DNA of 17,081 nucleotides from Bacteroidota bacterium. Lineage in GTDB: Bacteria; Bacteroidota; Ignavibacteria; Ignavibacteriales; Melioribacteraceae. The notes beneath the pieces are model-generated. The model was not told where the DNA came from. It saw only the letters and a list, made by a program, of their open reading frames with translations, and made no database searches. The position numbers and the translations under genes were made by a program. The stretch is taken from positions 1 to 17,081 of the forward strand of contig JAEXOD010000031.1 in NCBI GenBank assembly GCA_023447335.1, given 5' to 3'. This document shows positions 7,336-15,703 of the stretch, piece after piece. Numbering within the stretch: the stretch's first letter is position 1; each line of letters starts with the position of its first letter.

Positions 7336-9693
7336 ATGAAACTACCAAAAATTATTGAAGTAGACAAAGATAAATGCGTAAACTGTCACAGATGTATTGC
7401 AGTATGTCCTGTTAAGTTTTGCAATGATGGGAGCGGGGATCACGTTAATGTAATTGATGATTTATGTATAGGCTGCGGAGAGTGTATTGAAGGCTGCCCA
7501 CACGAAGCTCGCAAAATCGTGGATGATTTTACATCTTTTCTAGAAGCAGTTAATAGACGTGAAAAGTTGGTTGCCGTTGTTGCCCCTGCAATAGCAGCAG
7601 AGTTTCCGGATACTTATAAAAATTTTAACGGGTGGTTAAAATCGTTAGGTATAGAAGCGATTTTTGACGTTAGTTTTGGTGCGGAATTAACGGTAAAAAG
7701 TTACTTAGAGCACGCCAAAAAGAACAAACCTCAATTAATAATTGCTCAACCGTGCCCTGCTTTAGTTTCATATTGTGAAATTTACAAGCCTGAACTTCTT
7801 AAACATTTGGCTCCCGCAGATAGCCCGATGATGCATACAATAAAATTTGTAAGAGAATTTTATCCGAAGTATAACAACCATAAAATTGTCATCGTATCAC
7901 CGTGTACCGCAAAAAAAAGAGAATTTGCCGAAATTGGTAAAGGTGATTTTAACGTAACTTTAACAAGTTTTGTGGATTATATTAAGAACAATAATATAAG
8001 AATTGCCCAGTATCAATCTTTGGAATACGATAATGACCCTGCGGAACGGGCTGTATTATTTTCAACTCCGGGTGGTTTATTAAGAACAGTCGAAAGAGAA
8101 AATCCCTCGTTACTTAATGTTTCTCGAAAGATTGAAGGACCTACAATTATTTACAAGTATTTTGATAATTTACCTGAAGATATTAAAAAAGGAAATAACC
8201 CATTAATTATTGACTGTTTAAATTGCGAACATGGTTGTAACGGGGGAACGGGAACAAAAAGGAACAAATCTGTTGATGAATTGGAAAAAAATGTTGAAAG
8301 ACGTAACAAAGAGATGCAAGAAAGTTACGCAAAAAGCGGATTGATTAAGTCAAAAAGGTTTAATAAAATTAAAATAAACAAAATATTAAACAAATATTGG
8401 AAACCCGGCTTATATGACAGAAAATATATTAACTTACATGAATCTAATTATTTGTCCAAATTAAAAATTCCGACAAGCACGCAAATTGAAGAAATTTACA
8501 AAGAGATGTTAAAAACAAAGAAAGCAGACATTTTGGATTGTAGTGCATGCGGATACAATAATTGCGAGGAAATGGCAATTGCAATTTATAATAAATTAAA
8601 TAAAAGAGAAAACTGTAAAGTTTATGAAAAAAATTACCTTGAAAGTAATGTTGATTTATTACTTGAAAAGATGGAAGCCTTTGCCCAAGGTGATTTAGGA
8701 GTTAAAGTTAATTCTGATAGTAATGACAACATTGGTAAACTATTACGTGGTTTTAACTTTTCTGTTCAGAATATTAGTGATTTAGTGAGAACATTAAAAC
8801 AATCAATTACTAATATTAGTGAAATGACAGATCGGCTTACATCTACGGTTCATCAACTGGCAAGCGGTTCGCAAGAGCAATCTGCACAAATTTTTGATGT
8901 AGCCGGTGCTATAGAGGAAATGACAAACACTATTCAATCTACTTCGCAAAGTGCAAATATGGCGGCTAATAATAGTAAAAAAGCCGGAGAATTAGCTCTT
9001 AAAGGGGGGAATATTATCTCCCAAACCGTTGAAGGTATGAATAAAATTGCAAATGTTGTAGCAAAAGCCGAAACTACTATAAAAGCTTTGGGTAACAGTA
9101 GTCAACAAATAGGAGAGATAATTCAAGTAATTAATGATATCGCAGATCAAACAAACTTACTTGCCTTAAACGCTGCTATTGAAGCTGCAAGAGCAGGCGA
9201 ACAAGGACGCGGATTTGCCGTTGTAGCAGATGAAGTTCGAAAACTTGCAGAACGTACAACAAAAGCTACTAAAGAGATAGCGACAATGATTAAGACCATT
9301 CAAAAGGATACGGAATTTGCGGTTGAATCTATAACTCAAGGAGCTAAAGAAGTTGTATATGGTAAAGATAAAGCCGATAAAGCAGGAGAGTCTTTAATAG
9401 AAATAATTAGTGCTACCAAAGATGTTTCTGATAATATAAACATAGTAGCAACCGCAAGCCAAGAACAATCCGCAACAAGCGAATCAATTAGCCAAAATAT
9501 CGATACAATTAACTCGGTAATTAATCAATCATCCGAAGGAATTCAGCAAGTTGCAAATGCATTGGAAGATTTAAATAAATTGACTGAAAATTTAGTAAAA
9601 ATCTCCGAGAAATTTCATAATATAGAACAAAATATAAAACCGACCGGTTTTACTTCGATAAAAGGAAATAAACCTCATAAATTAATTAAATAA
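7336..9693 (+). CDS. [FeFe]-hydrogenase-like sensor fused to a chemotaxis signalling domain
   Basis: A probable cytoplasmic H2 or redox chemoreceptor of 785 aa. A 2x[4Fe-4S] ferredoxin domain comes first (C14, C17, C20, C24; C44, C47, C50, C54). The [FeFe]-hydrogenase-like domain (about 78-305) keeps the H-cluster cysteines C140 (QPCP), C190 (SPCTAKKRE), C297 and C301 (CEHGC). An FeS domain like that of RnfB follows (C402, C405, C410, C427), then a HAMP-like stretch (about 446-474) and a full MCP coiled-coil domain with the conserved tip at about 600-641 (DQTNLLALNAAIEAARAGE). There is no transmembrane segment. The cysteine that relays protons in catalytic enzymes is Pro139, so sensing is likelier than turnover. 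The start at 7336 is chosen because ferredoxin homology begins there; none of the possible starts (TTG 7255, ATG 7279, ATG 7336) has a convincing ribosome site. No hydrogenase maturation or che genes are in the window. Confidence 0.88.
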   Translation: MKLPKIIEVDKDKCVNCHRCIAVCPVKFCNDGSGDHVNVIDDLCIGCGECIEGCPHEARKIVDDFTSFLEAVNRREKLVAVVAPAIAAEFPDTYKNFNGWLKSLGIEAIFDVSFGAELTVKSYLEHAKKNKPQLIIAQPCPALVSYCEIYKPELLKHLAPADSPMMHTIKFVREFYPKYNNHKIVIVSPCTAKKREFAEIGKGDFNVTLTSFVDYIKNNNIRIAQYQSLEYDNDPAERAVLFSTPGGLLRTVERENPSLLNVSRKIEGPTIIYKYFDNLPEDIKKGNNPLIIDCLNCEHGCNGGTGTKRNKSVDELEKNVERRNKEMQESYAKSGLIKSKRFNKIKINKILNKYWKPGLYDRKYINLHESNYLSKLKIPTSTQIEEIYKEMLKTKKADILDCSACGYNNCEEMAIAIYNKLNKRENCKVYEKNYLESNVDLLLEKMEAFAQGDLGVKVNSDSNDNIGKLLRGFNFSVQNISDLVRTLKQSITNISEMTDRLTSTVHQLASGSQEQSAQIFDVAGAIEEMTNTIQSTSQSANMAANNSKKAGELALKGGNIISQTVEGMNKIANVVAKAETTIKALGNSSQQIGEIIQVINDIADQTNLLALNAAIEAARAGEQGRGFAVVADEVRKLAERTTKATKEIATMIKTIQKDTEFAVESITQGAKEVVYGKDKADKAGESLIEIISATKDVSDNINIVATASQEQSATSESISQNIDTINSVINQSSEGIQQVANALEDLNKLTENLVKISEKFHNIEQNIKPTGFTSIKGNKPHKLIK

Positions 9694-9694
9694 A

Positions 9695-9729
9695 AAAATC
9701 CCCGCAGTTTTATTAATTGCGGGGATTTT
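9695..9729. terminator. Bidirectional intrinsic terminator between converging genes
   Basis: AAAATCCCCGCA (9695-9706) pairs over 12 bases with TGCGGGGATTTT (9718-9729) around an 11-base loop. The A-rich left flank and T-rich right arm give a U-tract in both directions. It starts just after the chemoreceptor stop (9693) and about 20 bases past the rnfB stop (9749), so it should end both the plus-strand gene and the rnf operon. Confidence 0.9.
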
Positions 9730-9748
9730 ATAATACATTTTGTATTAT

Positions 9749-10546
9749 CTAATCAATTTTTTTAATAGCACCTGTTCTACATTTATCAAACGGTATTAAA
9801 GTAGCGTCAATTTTTGAATGGTCAATAATTCCCAAATTATTATCCATAACAACACCGCCGTTACTATTTCGTGCACAAATTCCGCAGCCTAAACAAGCAA
9901 CCGCACAAACTTCTTTAGAAGTTTTAGGATCATCATGATTTTTGCAGAAAACAAAAACTGTTCTATCTATCGGATGCATTTCAATAATATTACGGGGACA
10001 AGCTTTAACACACATTCCGCAACCGGTACACAAATCTTCAATTACTAAAGGGATACCGTTATCCCCCATAACCATTGCATTAAAAGGACATGCTTCAACA
10101 CAATCACCGCCACCTAAACATCCGTAAAAACAGAGTTTATCACCGCCGCTAACTAAATCCATAGCTTTACAACTTAAAGGTCCATAATAGGTAGTAGCCT
10201 TTCTTACGGCTTCGCTATTTCCTCCGTGGCATAAAATTCTTGGGATGATTTTAACCGATTCTCCGGCATCCACACCCATAATTTCTGCAATAAGTTTTGC
10301 AGTATCTGCACCGCCGACCGGGCAACCGTTAACAGGGGCTTTACCTTCTACAACATTGGTTGCAAAATCGTAACAGCCGGCTCGTCCGCATCCTCCGCAG
10401 TTAGCACCCGGCAATACTTCATTCACCTTCCCTATTAAAGGATTTTCTTCAACTCTTAATTTTTTATCTGCAACTGCTAAACCGGCGGCAAATATTAAAC
10501 CCATTCCGCCTAAAGTTGCTATTGCAATTATAAAAGTAAGTTCCAT
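9749..10546 (-). CDS. rnfB: Rnf complex subunit B, iron-sulfur electron-entry protein
   Basis: RnfB takes electrons from reduced ferredoxin at the cytoplasmic face and passes them into the Rnf complex. The 265-aa product has one N-terminal membrane helix (about 3-26), then an FeS domain (ANCGGCGRAGC, with C50, C53, C58, C75) and a ferredoxin region: C139/C143/C149/C153, C173/C176/C179/C183 (CTGCGMCVKACP), and a further cysteine group from C201 to C224 (CLGCGIC). The ATG at 10546 is preferred to a GTG at 10555 because AAGGAG stands 8 bases before it and only one base separates it from the apbE stop. It is the last gene of the operon and ends in TAG. The B-subunit ferredoxin region distinguishes Rnf from Na+-NQR. 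Confidence 0.95.
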   Translation of the reverse strand: MELTFIIAIATLGGMGLIFAAGLAVADKKLRVEENPLIGKVNEVLPGANCGGCGRAGCYDFATNVVEGKAPVNGCPVGGADTAKLIAEIMGVDAGESVKIIPRILCHGGNSEAVRKATTYYGPLSCKAMDLVSGGDKLCFYGCLGGGDCVEACPFNAMVMGDNGIPLVIEDLCTGCGMCVKACPRNIIEMHPIDRTVFVFCKNHDDPKTSKEVCAVACLGCGICARNSNGGVVMDNNLGIIDHSKIDATLIPFDKCRTGAIKKID

Positions 10547-10547
10547 T

Positions 10548-11519
10548 TTATTCACTCCTTAAATATTTCTTAAAACCTGAAGACATAATAATGTTCCCCT
10601 TGGTATCAACTATTATGCCTTCAACATCTTTATTTTTTTCAATTATTTCAAGTCCCTTTTCCGGTCCGGCAACAAAAACACCGGTTGAAAGATAATCTGC
10701 TATCGTAGCATTATTTGCTATTATTGTTACTGCCTCACATCTATCTATAGGGTAACCGGTTAAAGGATCAAGTATATGACTAAAGTGTTTTCCGTTAGCC
10801 TTAAAATAGCGTTCATAATCACCGCTTGTAGCTACACCTTTTCCGTTTATTAATAAAGTACCTAATAAAGCATCTTTTTTTCTCGGATGTTGTATTCCGA
10901 CAGTCCATTTTTTCCCGGAACCAAAAATCTCACCACCTGCATTAATTAAATACTCTATAATACCGTATTTTTCAAACACTAACTTAGCAATATCGGCAGC
11001 ATAACCCGGTAATACTGCATTAAAACTTAACTTTATTCCCACAGGTTTATATAAAACCGAATCAGAGAGTATTTTTATATTCTTCCAACCTGTTTTTTTA
11101 ACTGCATTTGCAACCGCAACCGAATCCGGAATTCTTGGATCATTTTTTTCGAATCCGATTAATTCTATTAAATTACCAATTGCAGCATCAAAATTACCGT
11201 TTGTATTTTTATATGCTTCATCACAAATTAACAACAATTTATGGGTTTCTGAATCAATATGAACGGTATCATTCTTAGCATTATTTAAAGCATAAATATA
11301 ATTATCGGATTTATATGTAGAATATTTTTGATTTAATTTTTCAATTTCTCTTATAGCTTCGGTAATTGCTTTATTAGCAAGTTCTTTAGATACTCCGGCA
11401 ACCTGATATTCCATAATAGTACCCATAGACATTGTTTGTCGTTTAACAATCTCTACTTGATTATTACAGCTTGCAACTAAAAAGCCAAATAAAATAAATA
11501 TTCTAAAGTAGTTTTTCAT
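10548..11519 (-). CDS. apbE: ApbE, FAD:protein FMN transferase lipoprotein
   Basis: ApbE transfers FMN from FAD to a threonine in target proteins outside the cytoplasmic membrane. Here the likely targets are RnfG and RnfD of the same operon. From the ATG at 11519 the product has 323 aa; the TTG at 11528 is rejected because the signal peptide begins cleanly at the ATG. Residues 1-18 form a lipoprotein signal with lipobox LVASC, so Cys18 would be lipidated. Family motifs are NAGGEIFGSG, GKGVATSGDYERYF, H248 in HILDPLTGYP, and TIADYLSTG near 272-280 (the metal and flavin site region). It lies between rnfA and rnfB, 14 bases after the rnfA stop, without an obvious ribosome site. Confidence 0.93.
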   Translation of the reverse strand: MKNYFRIFILFGFLVASCNNQVEIVKRQTMSMGTIMEYQVAGVSKELANKAITEAIREIEKLNQKYSTYKSDNYIYALNNAKNDTVHIDSETHKLLLICDEAYKNTNGNFDAAIGNLIELIGFEKNDPRIPDSVAVANAVKKTGWKNIKILSDSVLYKPVGIKLSFNAVLPGYAADIAKLVFEKYGIIEYLINAGGEIFGSGKKWTVGIQHPRKKDALLGTLLINGKGVATSGDYERYFKANGKHFSHILDPLTGYPIDRCEAVTIIANNATIADYLSTGVFVAGPEKGLEIIEKNKDVEGIIVDTKGNIIMSSGFKKYLRSE

Positions 11520-11533
11520 AAAAATCAAAATAA

Positions 11534-12115
11534 TTAAATAGTAATTAATCCGGCAAAGCCCATAAAAGCCAATGCAAGTAATCCGGCTACAATTAAAGTA
11601 ATCGGAGCACCTCTAAAGGGTTTTGGTACGTCTGCCAAATCAAGTTCTTCTCTAATACCTGCCATTATTACAAGAGCAAGCGTAAAACCTACTCCGACAC
11701 CAAAACCATAAACTATACTTTGAGCAAAGTTATATTCCTTTAACACGATAAATAAAGCCAAACCTAAAATTGCACAGTTTGTAGTTATCAGGGGTAAAAA
11801 TATACCCAATGCTCTATATAACGGTTGACTAACTTTTTTAATTACCATCTCAACAAATTGTACTAATGCTGCAATTACCAAAATAAAAGCTACATATTGC
11901 AAATAATCAAGATGGTTAGGCAATAGAATTAAATTATATATTAACCAGCTTACTATAGCAGTAATTACCATAACAAAAGTTGTAGCAATACCCATAGAAA
12001 AAGCTGATGATATTTTGTTTGATACTCCGATAAAAGGACAAATACCTAAAAAATAAGCCAAAACAAAGTTGTTAATCAAAGCAGACGAAACAAATAATAA
12101 AATCAATCCTTCCAT
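11534..12115 (-). CDS. rnfA: Rnf complex membrane subunit A
   Basis: An integral membrane subunit of 193 aa with about six hydrophobic helices, pairing with RnfE to form the core electron and ion path. C26 (GICPFIG) and C114 (TTNCAILG) lie in the two conserved positions that, with the RnfE cysteines, are known to bind an intramembrane [2Fe-2S] cluster in Rnf and Nqr homologues. The LKEYNFAQSIVYGFG-type loop and GIREELDL segment near 154-161 are family hallmarks. The ATG follows the rnfE stop by one base, with GGAGG upstream, so translation is probably coupled. Confidence 0.95.
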   Translation of the reverse strand: MEGLILLFVSSALINNFVLAYFLGICPFIGVSNKISSAFSMGIATTFVMVITAIVSWLIYNLILLPNHLDYLQYVAFILVIAALVQFVEMVIKKVSQPLYRALGIFLPLITTNCAILGLALFIVLKEYNFAQSIVYGFGVGVGFTLALVIMAGIREELDLADVPKPFRGAPITLIVAGLLALAFMGFAGLITI

Positions 12116-12116
12116 A

Positions 12117-12788
12117 TTAAACCTCCGTCTCGTTTACAAGTTGTTTTGAAGAGATATATTTTTTATAAATTGATTTTCTTTCATCTTCTTTTTTCTTTTC
12201 GACATAAGCATTAGAAAATCCCATTAATAATCCATAAGTTATAAATGCTCCTGCAGGTAATATCATTATTAACCAGGGAGTAAAACCGTCAGGTAACACT
12301 TGTAAACCTAAAATTGTTCTATTGCCTAAAACTTCTCTTAAACTTCCTATTACAAAAAGCGCACCTAAGAAACCGGCACCCATACCGAAAGCATCTAAAA
12401 TACTACGAAAAACACCGTTTTTAGAAGCGAATGCTTCTGCTCTTCCCAAAATAATACAATTAACTACAATTAAGGGAATGTAAGGTCCTAAACTTTTACT
12501 CATTTCCGGAAATTGGGCTTTCATAACTAAATCAACAATGGTAACAAACCCTGCAACTATTACAATATATGCCGCAATTCTAACCTGATTAGGAATAAGT
12601 TTTCTAATCATGGAAATTATCATTGAAGAAAATACAAGCACAAAAGTTGTTGCAAGTGCCATAGCTATTCCGTTCATAGCAGAAACAGTAACAGCAAGAG
12701 TAGGACAAGTTCCTAATATTTGCTTAAAAGTAGGATTTTGCTCCCATAAACCTTTTGTAAACTCTTTAATATAACTTACATTTTTCAT
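12117..12788 (-). CDS. rnfE: Rnf complex membrane subunit E
   Basis: A 223-aa integral membrane partner of RnfA, slightly longer than usual because of a charged C-terminal tail (YVEKKKEDERKS and beyond). Conserved features are NPTFKQILGTCPTLAVT with C28, and VVNCIILGRAEAFASKN with C111, the cysteine pair expected to share the membrane [2Fe-2S] cluster with RnfA. The ATG overlaps the rnfG stop as ATGA, and GGAGGTG stands 4 bases upstream. The internal pseudo-twofold resemblance to RnfA is typical of the family. Confidence 0.95.
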   Translation of the reverse strand: MKNVSYIKEFTKGLWEQNPTFKQILGTCPTLAVTVSAMNGIAMALATTFVLVFSSMIISMIRKLIPNQVRIAAYIVIVAGFVTIVDLVMKAQFPEMSKSLGPYIPLIVVNCIILGRAEAFASKNGVFRSILDAFGMGAGFLGALFVIGSLREVLGNRTILGLQVLPDGFTPWLIMILPAGAFITYGLLMGFSNAYVEKKKEDERKSIYKKYISSKQLVNETEV

Positions 12789-13351
12789 TTTTCACCTCCG
12801 GTATTAGTAGTTTCGGATAATTTTTTAATACCGTCATTTAATATCGCAACTACGGCTTTTGATGAAATCGTTGCACCTGTAATTGTTTCAATCTGATTTT
12901 CTTTTTCGGCTTTTGCACCTTTTAACCAAGCAATTTCCGGTTGAGTAATCAATTTAATAAATTGACCCCTAAAATCATCGTCAACAATTTTTGCTCCAAG
13001 TCCGGGAGTTTCGGATTGTTCCAATATTTCCAAACCGGTCAATTCTTTTAAGTCATTTTTAATACCAAACATTAAGCGAATTTTCCCTTGAAATCCGTTT
13101 CCTTCGTATGGCATTGCATAACCTAATGCTTTCCCGGAATCATCAAAAACTTTGTAAATTTCTAAAGCCGTTCCGGTGATTTTTTCAAATTTTTTAGCAT
13201 CGGGTTGAACTTTAAAAATAGCTTGTTCCGTATCTTTCTTTTTATTTATTTCAATTTTGGGTGCCGCCCAACCTGCAACATAAGAAAGTAATGCTCCTAC
13301 AAGCGCACCGATAATTGTTAGCGTTGCAATCATGTGAATTGTTTGTTTCAT
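12785..13351 (-). CDS. rnfG: Rnf complex subunit G, covalent-FMN protein
   Basis: A 188-aa single-span protein whose soluble domain lies outside the cytoplasm and carries covalently bound FMN. The N-terminal helix spans about 6-30. The conserved SETPGLGAKI sits near 112-121, and the flavin attachment motif TGATIS at 158-163 predicts FMN on Thr161. The usual Asp three residues before the motif Thr-Gly is Glu here (E-T-I-T-G-A-T). The ATG overlaps the rnfD stop as ATGA, with a strong GGGAGGT site upstream. ApbE from the same operon is the expected flavinylating enzyme. Confidence 0.95.
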   Translation of the reverse strand: MKQTIHMIATLTIIGALVGALLSYVAGWAAPKIEINKKKDTEQAIFKVQPDAKKFEKITGTALEIYKVFDDSGKALGYAMPYEGNGFQGKIRLMFGIKNDLKELTGLEILEQSETPGLGAKIVDDDFRGQFIKLITQPEIAWLKGAKAEKENQIETITGATISSKAVVAILNDGIKKLSETTNTGGEK

Positions 13352-14325
13352 TTTACCTCCCCAAATATACGTGGTCTTGTATATCTATTAATTAAAGGAA
13401 CAAATGCATTCATGAATAAAATTGCATACATCATTCCTTCGGGTAAACCTCCGAAAACTCTAATAACGACTACTACAATCGAAATTCCGATTCCGTAAAT
13501 CCACATTCCTTTACTTGTAATTGGCGAAGTAACCCAGTCTGTAGCCATAAAAAATGTTCCAAACATAAATCCGCCTGCTAACATATGAAAAATCGGAGTA
13601 GGATATTTAACCGGATCTAAAGCAAAAATTAATCCGCCAAAAATCAACATACTTAAAAACATTGCAACCGGTACACGATAATTAACAACCCCGATAGCAA
13701 TTAAAAATACTCCGCCTATCAAGATTGCCAAAGCGGAAGTTTCACCGATTGACCCGCCTATATTTCCTAAAAACATATTAAAGAAATCGGTCGTTTTATG
13801 ATCAAATTTAAAGAATGCCAAAGGTGTTGCTGATGTTACAGTATCAACTGCGAAATTGTTCTTAGTCCAAGTTGTCATTTGCACCGGAAATGCTGCTTGT
13901 AAAAAGGCACGCCCTATTAAAGCAGGATTAAATATATTATACCCTAAACCGCCAAAAATTTCTTTTCCTATTGCAATTGAAAAAATAGCCCCTAATGCAG
14001 TAGAAGAAAGAGAAAAATTAGGGGGTAAAACTAATCCCAATAATAATCCTGTAATTACTGCACTTCCGTCCATTAAAGTAGCTTTACGTTTTCTAATTAG
14101 TTTTATAGCGTATTCCGTACCTAAACAAAAAACCACACTAACGCCGATAATAAGTAACTGATATAAACCGAAATAAACAATACCCGAAATTAATGAAGGT
14201 ACCAAAGCAGCCACCACCAACCACATAGCCTGTTTTGTATTCCACCGGCTATGCACATGAGGACTGCTTGTTAAATCGAGCTTATAAGTCGGATTTTCCG
14301 TTAAAGTTTCTGTATTTGCTGACAT
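13348..14325 (-). CDS. rnfD: Rnf complex membrane subunit D, covalent-FMN protein
   Basis: A 325-aa polytopic membrane protein, related to NqrB, that takes part in ion translocation. The flavin attachment motif D163-T-V-T-S-A-T169-P-L predicts FMN on Thr169; Ser replaces the more usual Gly. Family segments LMDGSAVITGLLLGLVLPP (86-104), GKEIFGGLGYNIFNPALIGR (122-141) and ATDWVTSP near the C-terminal third are all present. The ATG at 14325 is preferred to a GTG at 14331; upstream there is only a weak GAG. It starts 40 bases after rnfC and overlaps rnfG by 4 bases. Confidence 0.95.
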   Translation of the reverse strand: MSANTETLTENPTYKLDLTSSPHVHSRWNTKQAMWLVVAALVPSLISGIVYFGLYQLLIIGVSVVFCLGTEYAIKLIRKRKATLMDGSAVITGLLLGLVLPPNFSLSSTALGAIFSIAIGKEIFGGLGYNIFNPALIGRAFLQAAFPVQMTTWTKNNFAVDTVTSATPLAFFKFDHKTTDFFNMFLGNIGGSIGETSALAILIGGVFLIAIGVVNYRVPVAMFLSMLIFGGLIFALDPVKYPTPIFHMLAGGFMFGTFFMATDWVTSPITSKGMWIYGIGISIVVVVIRVFGGLPEGMMYAILFMNAFVPLINRYTRPRIFGEVK

Positions 14326-14365
14326 ATTCACTCTGTAATTAAACTTAAATTATGTTAATTAAAAA

Positions 14366-15703
14366 TTATGTTGTTTTTCTTTCACGTTGTAATTTTAATA
14401 CTCTTTGTTTTCCTAACCTAATCCATTGTACCAACGGAATATTTGCCGGACAAGTATAAGTACAAGTTCCGCATTCCATACATACGGTTATACCTAAATT
14501 TTCGGCTTCTTCCAATTTGTCTAATTGAGAAAGTTTAGCCAAACGAGTCGGTTCAAGCCCTAACGGACAAACACCTACACACATACCGCATCTTAAACAA
14601 GGAGTTTCTTCGTGCTCGTTAACTTCTTCGTCGGTTAATACTAGAATACCCGAAGTTGCTTTCATAATAGGTGCATTAAAATCGTATTGAGCAACTCCCA
14701 TCATTGGTCCGCCAACTACAACTTTACTTGCATTTTCTTTAACGCCGCCACAATACTCAAGTACATCGGTTAAAGTAGTACCGACCGGAACAAGTAAATT
14801 TTTTGGTTCTTTTATTCCAAGACCGCTCACGGTTAAAGAAGCAACTGTTAAGGGTTCCCCTTTAACAACGGCGTCGTGAACCGCAACAGAAGTTGAAATA
14901 TTTTGAATTACAACACCTACATCCATAGGTAATTTACCGGGAGGAACTTCTTTTCCGGTAACGGCTTTTATAAGCATTTTTTCGGCACCCTGAGGGTATT
15001 TTGTTTTTACTACTTCAACAGTAATATTTGGATAATCAGAAATCGCTTGTTTCATAACGTGGATAGCTTCCGGTTTATTATCCTCAATACCTACTGCTCC
15101 TTTTTCAACATTTAATGCACGCATTATAAGAACAAGTCCTTTCAAAACTTCATCAGTTCTTTCTATCATTAAGCGATTATCACGTGTTAAATATGGTTCA
15201 CACTCGCATCCGTTTAAAATTACAACATCAATAGGCTTATCTTTAGGAGGTGATAATTTTACATAAGTAGGAAATGAGGCTCCTCCTTGACCGACAATTC
15301 CCGCTATTTTTACTCTTTCTCTAATCATATCTCCAGTAACGGTTGCAAAATCTAACGGCTCAAAATTTTCGTATTCGTTAGACTCGGCTGCATCAATTAT
15401 AATTGCATCTTTCGGAAATCCCGAAACATTTGCACCTTTTGTAATTTTTGATACTTTACCGCTTACCGAACTATGAATTGCGGCAGATATAAAACCGTCA
15501 GCTTCCGCCAATAAACTTCCGGCTTTTACTACATCTCCCTTTTTTACAACCGGTTTTGCCGGTTTTCCCAAATGCTGATTTAACGAAATAATAATCTGCT
15601 TTGGGTTTGGCATAAGTTCGAATGCCAAGTTTTCGGTTAATTCCTTAAACTCGTTAGGATGAACCCCGCCTTTAAATGTTTTCTTTCCGGTAAATAATCC
15701 CAT
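14366..15703 (-). CDS. rnfC: Rnf complex subunit C, NADH-side iron-sulfur flavoprotein
   Basis: The peripheral cytoplasmic subunit, 445 aa, where NAD+ is reduced (or NADH oxidised). The N-terminal segment FKGGVHP (10-16) and a lipoyl-like sandwich region open the protein. The NADH and FMN binding region shows GIVGQGGASFPT (135-146) and NGCECEPYLT (164-173). The C-terminus holds two [4Fe-4S] motifs: C369/C372/C375/C379 and C408/C411/C414/C418. It is the first gene of the operon, with only a weak ribosome site, and its promoter must lie in 15704-16045. Its length is that of bacterial RnfC without the long alanine-rich tail of proteobacterial forms. Confidence 0.95.
   Translation of the reverse strand: MGLFTGKKTFKGGVHPNEFKELTENLAFELMPNPKQIIISLNQHLGKPAKPVVKKGDVVKAGSLLAEADGFISAAIHSSVSGKVSKITKGANVSGFPKDAIIIDAAESNEYENFEPLDFATVTGDMIRERVKIAGIVGQGGASFPTYVKLSPPKDKPIDVVILNGCECEPYLTRDNRLMIERTDEVLKGLVLIMRALNVEKGAVGIEDNKPEAIHVMKQAISDYPNITVEVVKTKYPQGAEKMLIKAVTGKEVPPGKLPMDVGVVIQNISTSVAVHDAVVKGEPLTVASLTVSGLGIKEPKNLLVPVGTTLTDVLEYCGGVKENASKVVVGGPMMGVAQYDFNAPIMKATSGILVLTDEEVNEHEETPCLRCGMCVGVCPLGLEPTRLAKLSQLDKLEEAENLGITVCMECGTCTYTCPANIPLVQWIRLGKQRVLKLQRERKTT

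Noticed and set aside
7735..8260. Reading the 7336-9693 product as a catalytic [FeFe] hydrogenase
   Set aside because: The H-cluster ligands are present, but the proton-relay Cys is missing and the domain feeds into a chemotaxis signalling module, so a sensor fits better.
13856..14161. A 101-codon plus-strand open frame inside rnfD
   Set aside because: It is the antisense shadow of a clearly recognised membrane protein gene; its translation has no family resemblance and no start signals.
9749..15703. Na+-translocating NADH:quinone reductase (Nqr) instead of Rnf
   Set aside because: The cluster contains a multi-cluster ferredoxin-type B subunit and an RnfC with two [4Fe-4S] motifs, and lacks an NqrF-like flavoprotein.
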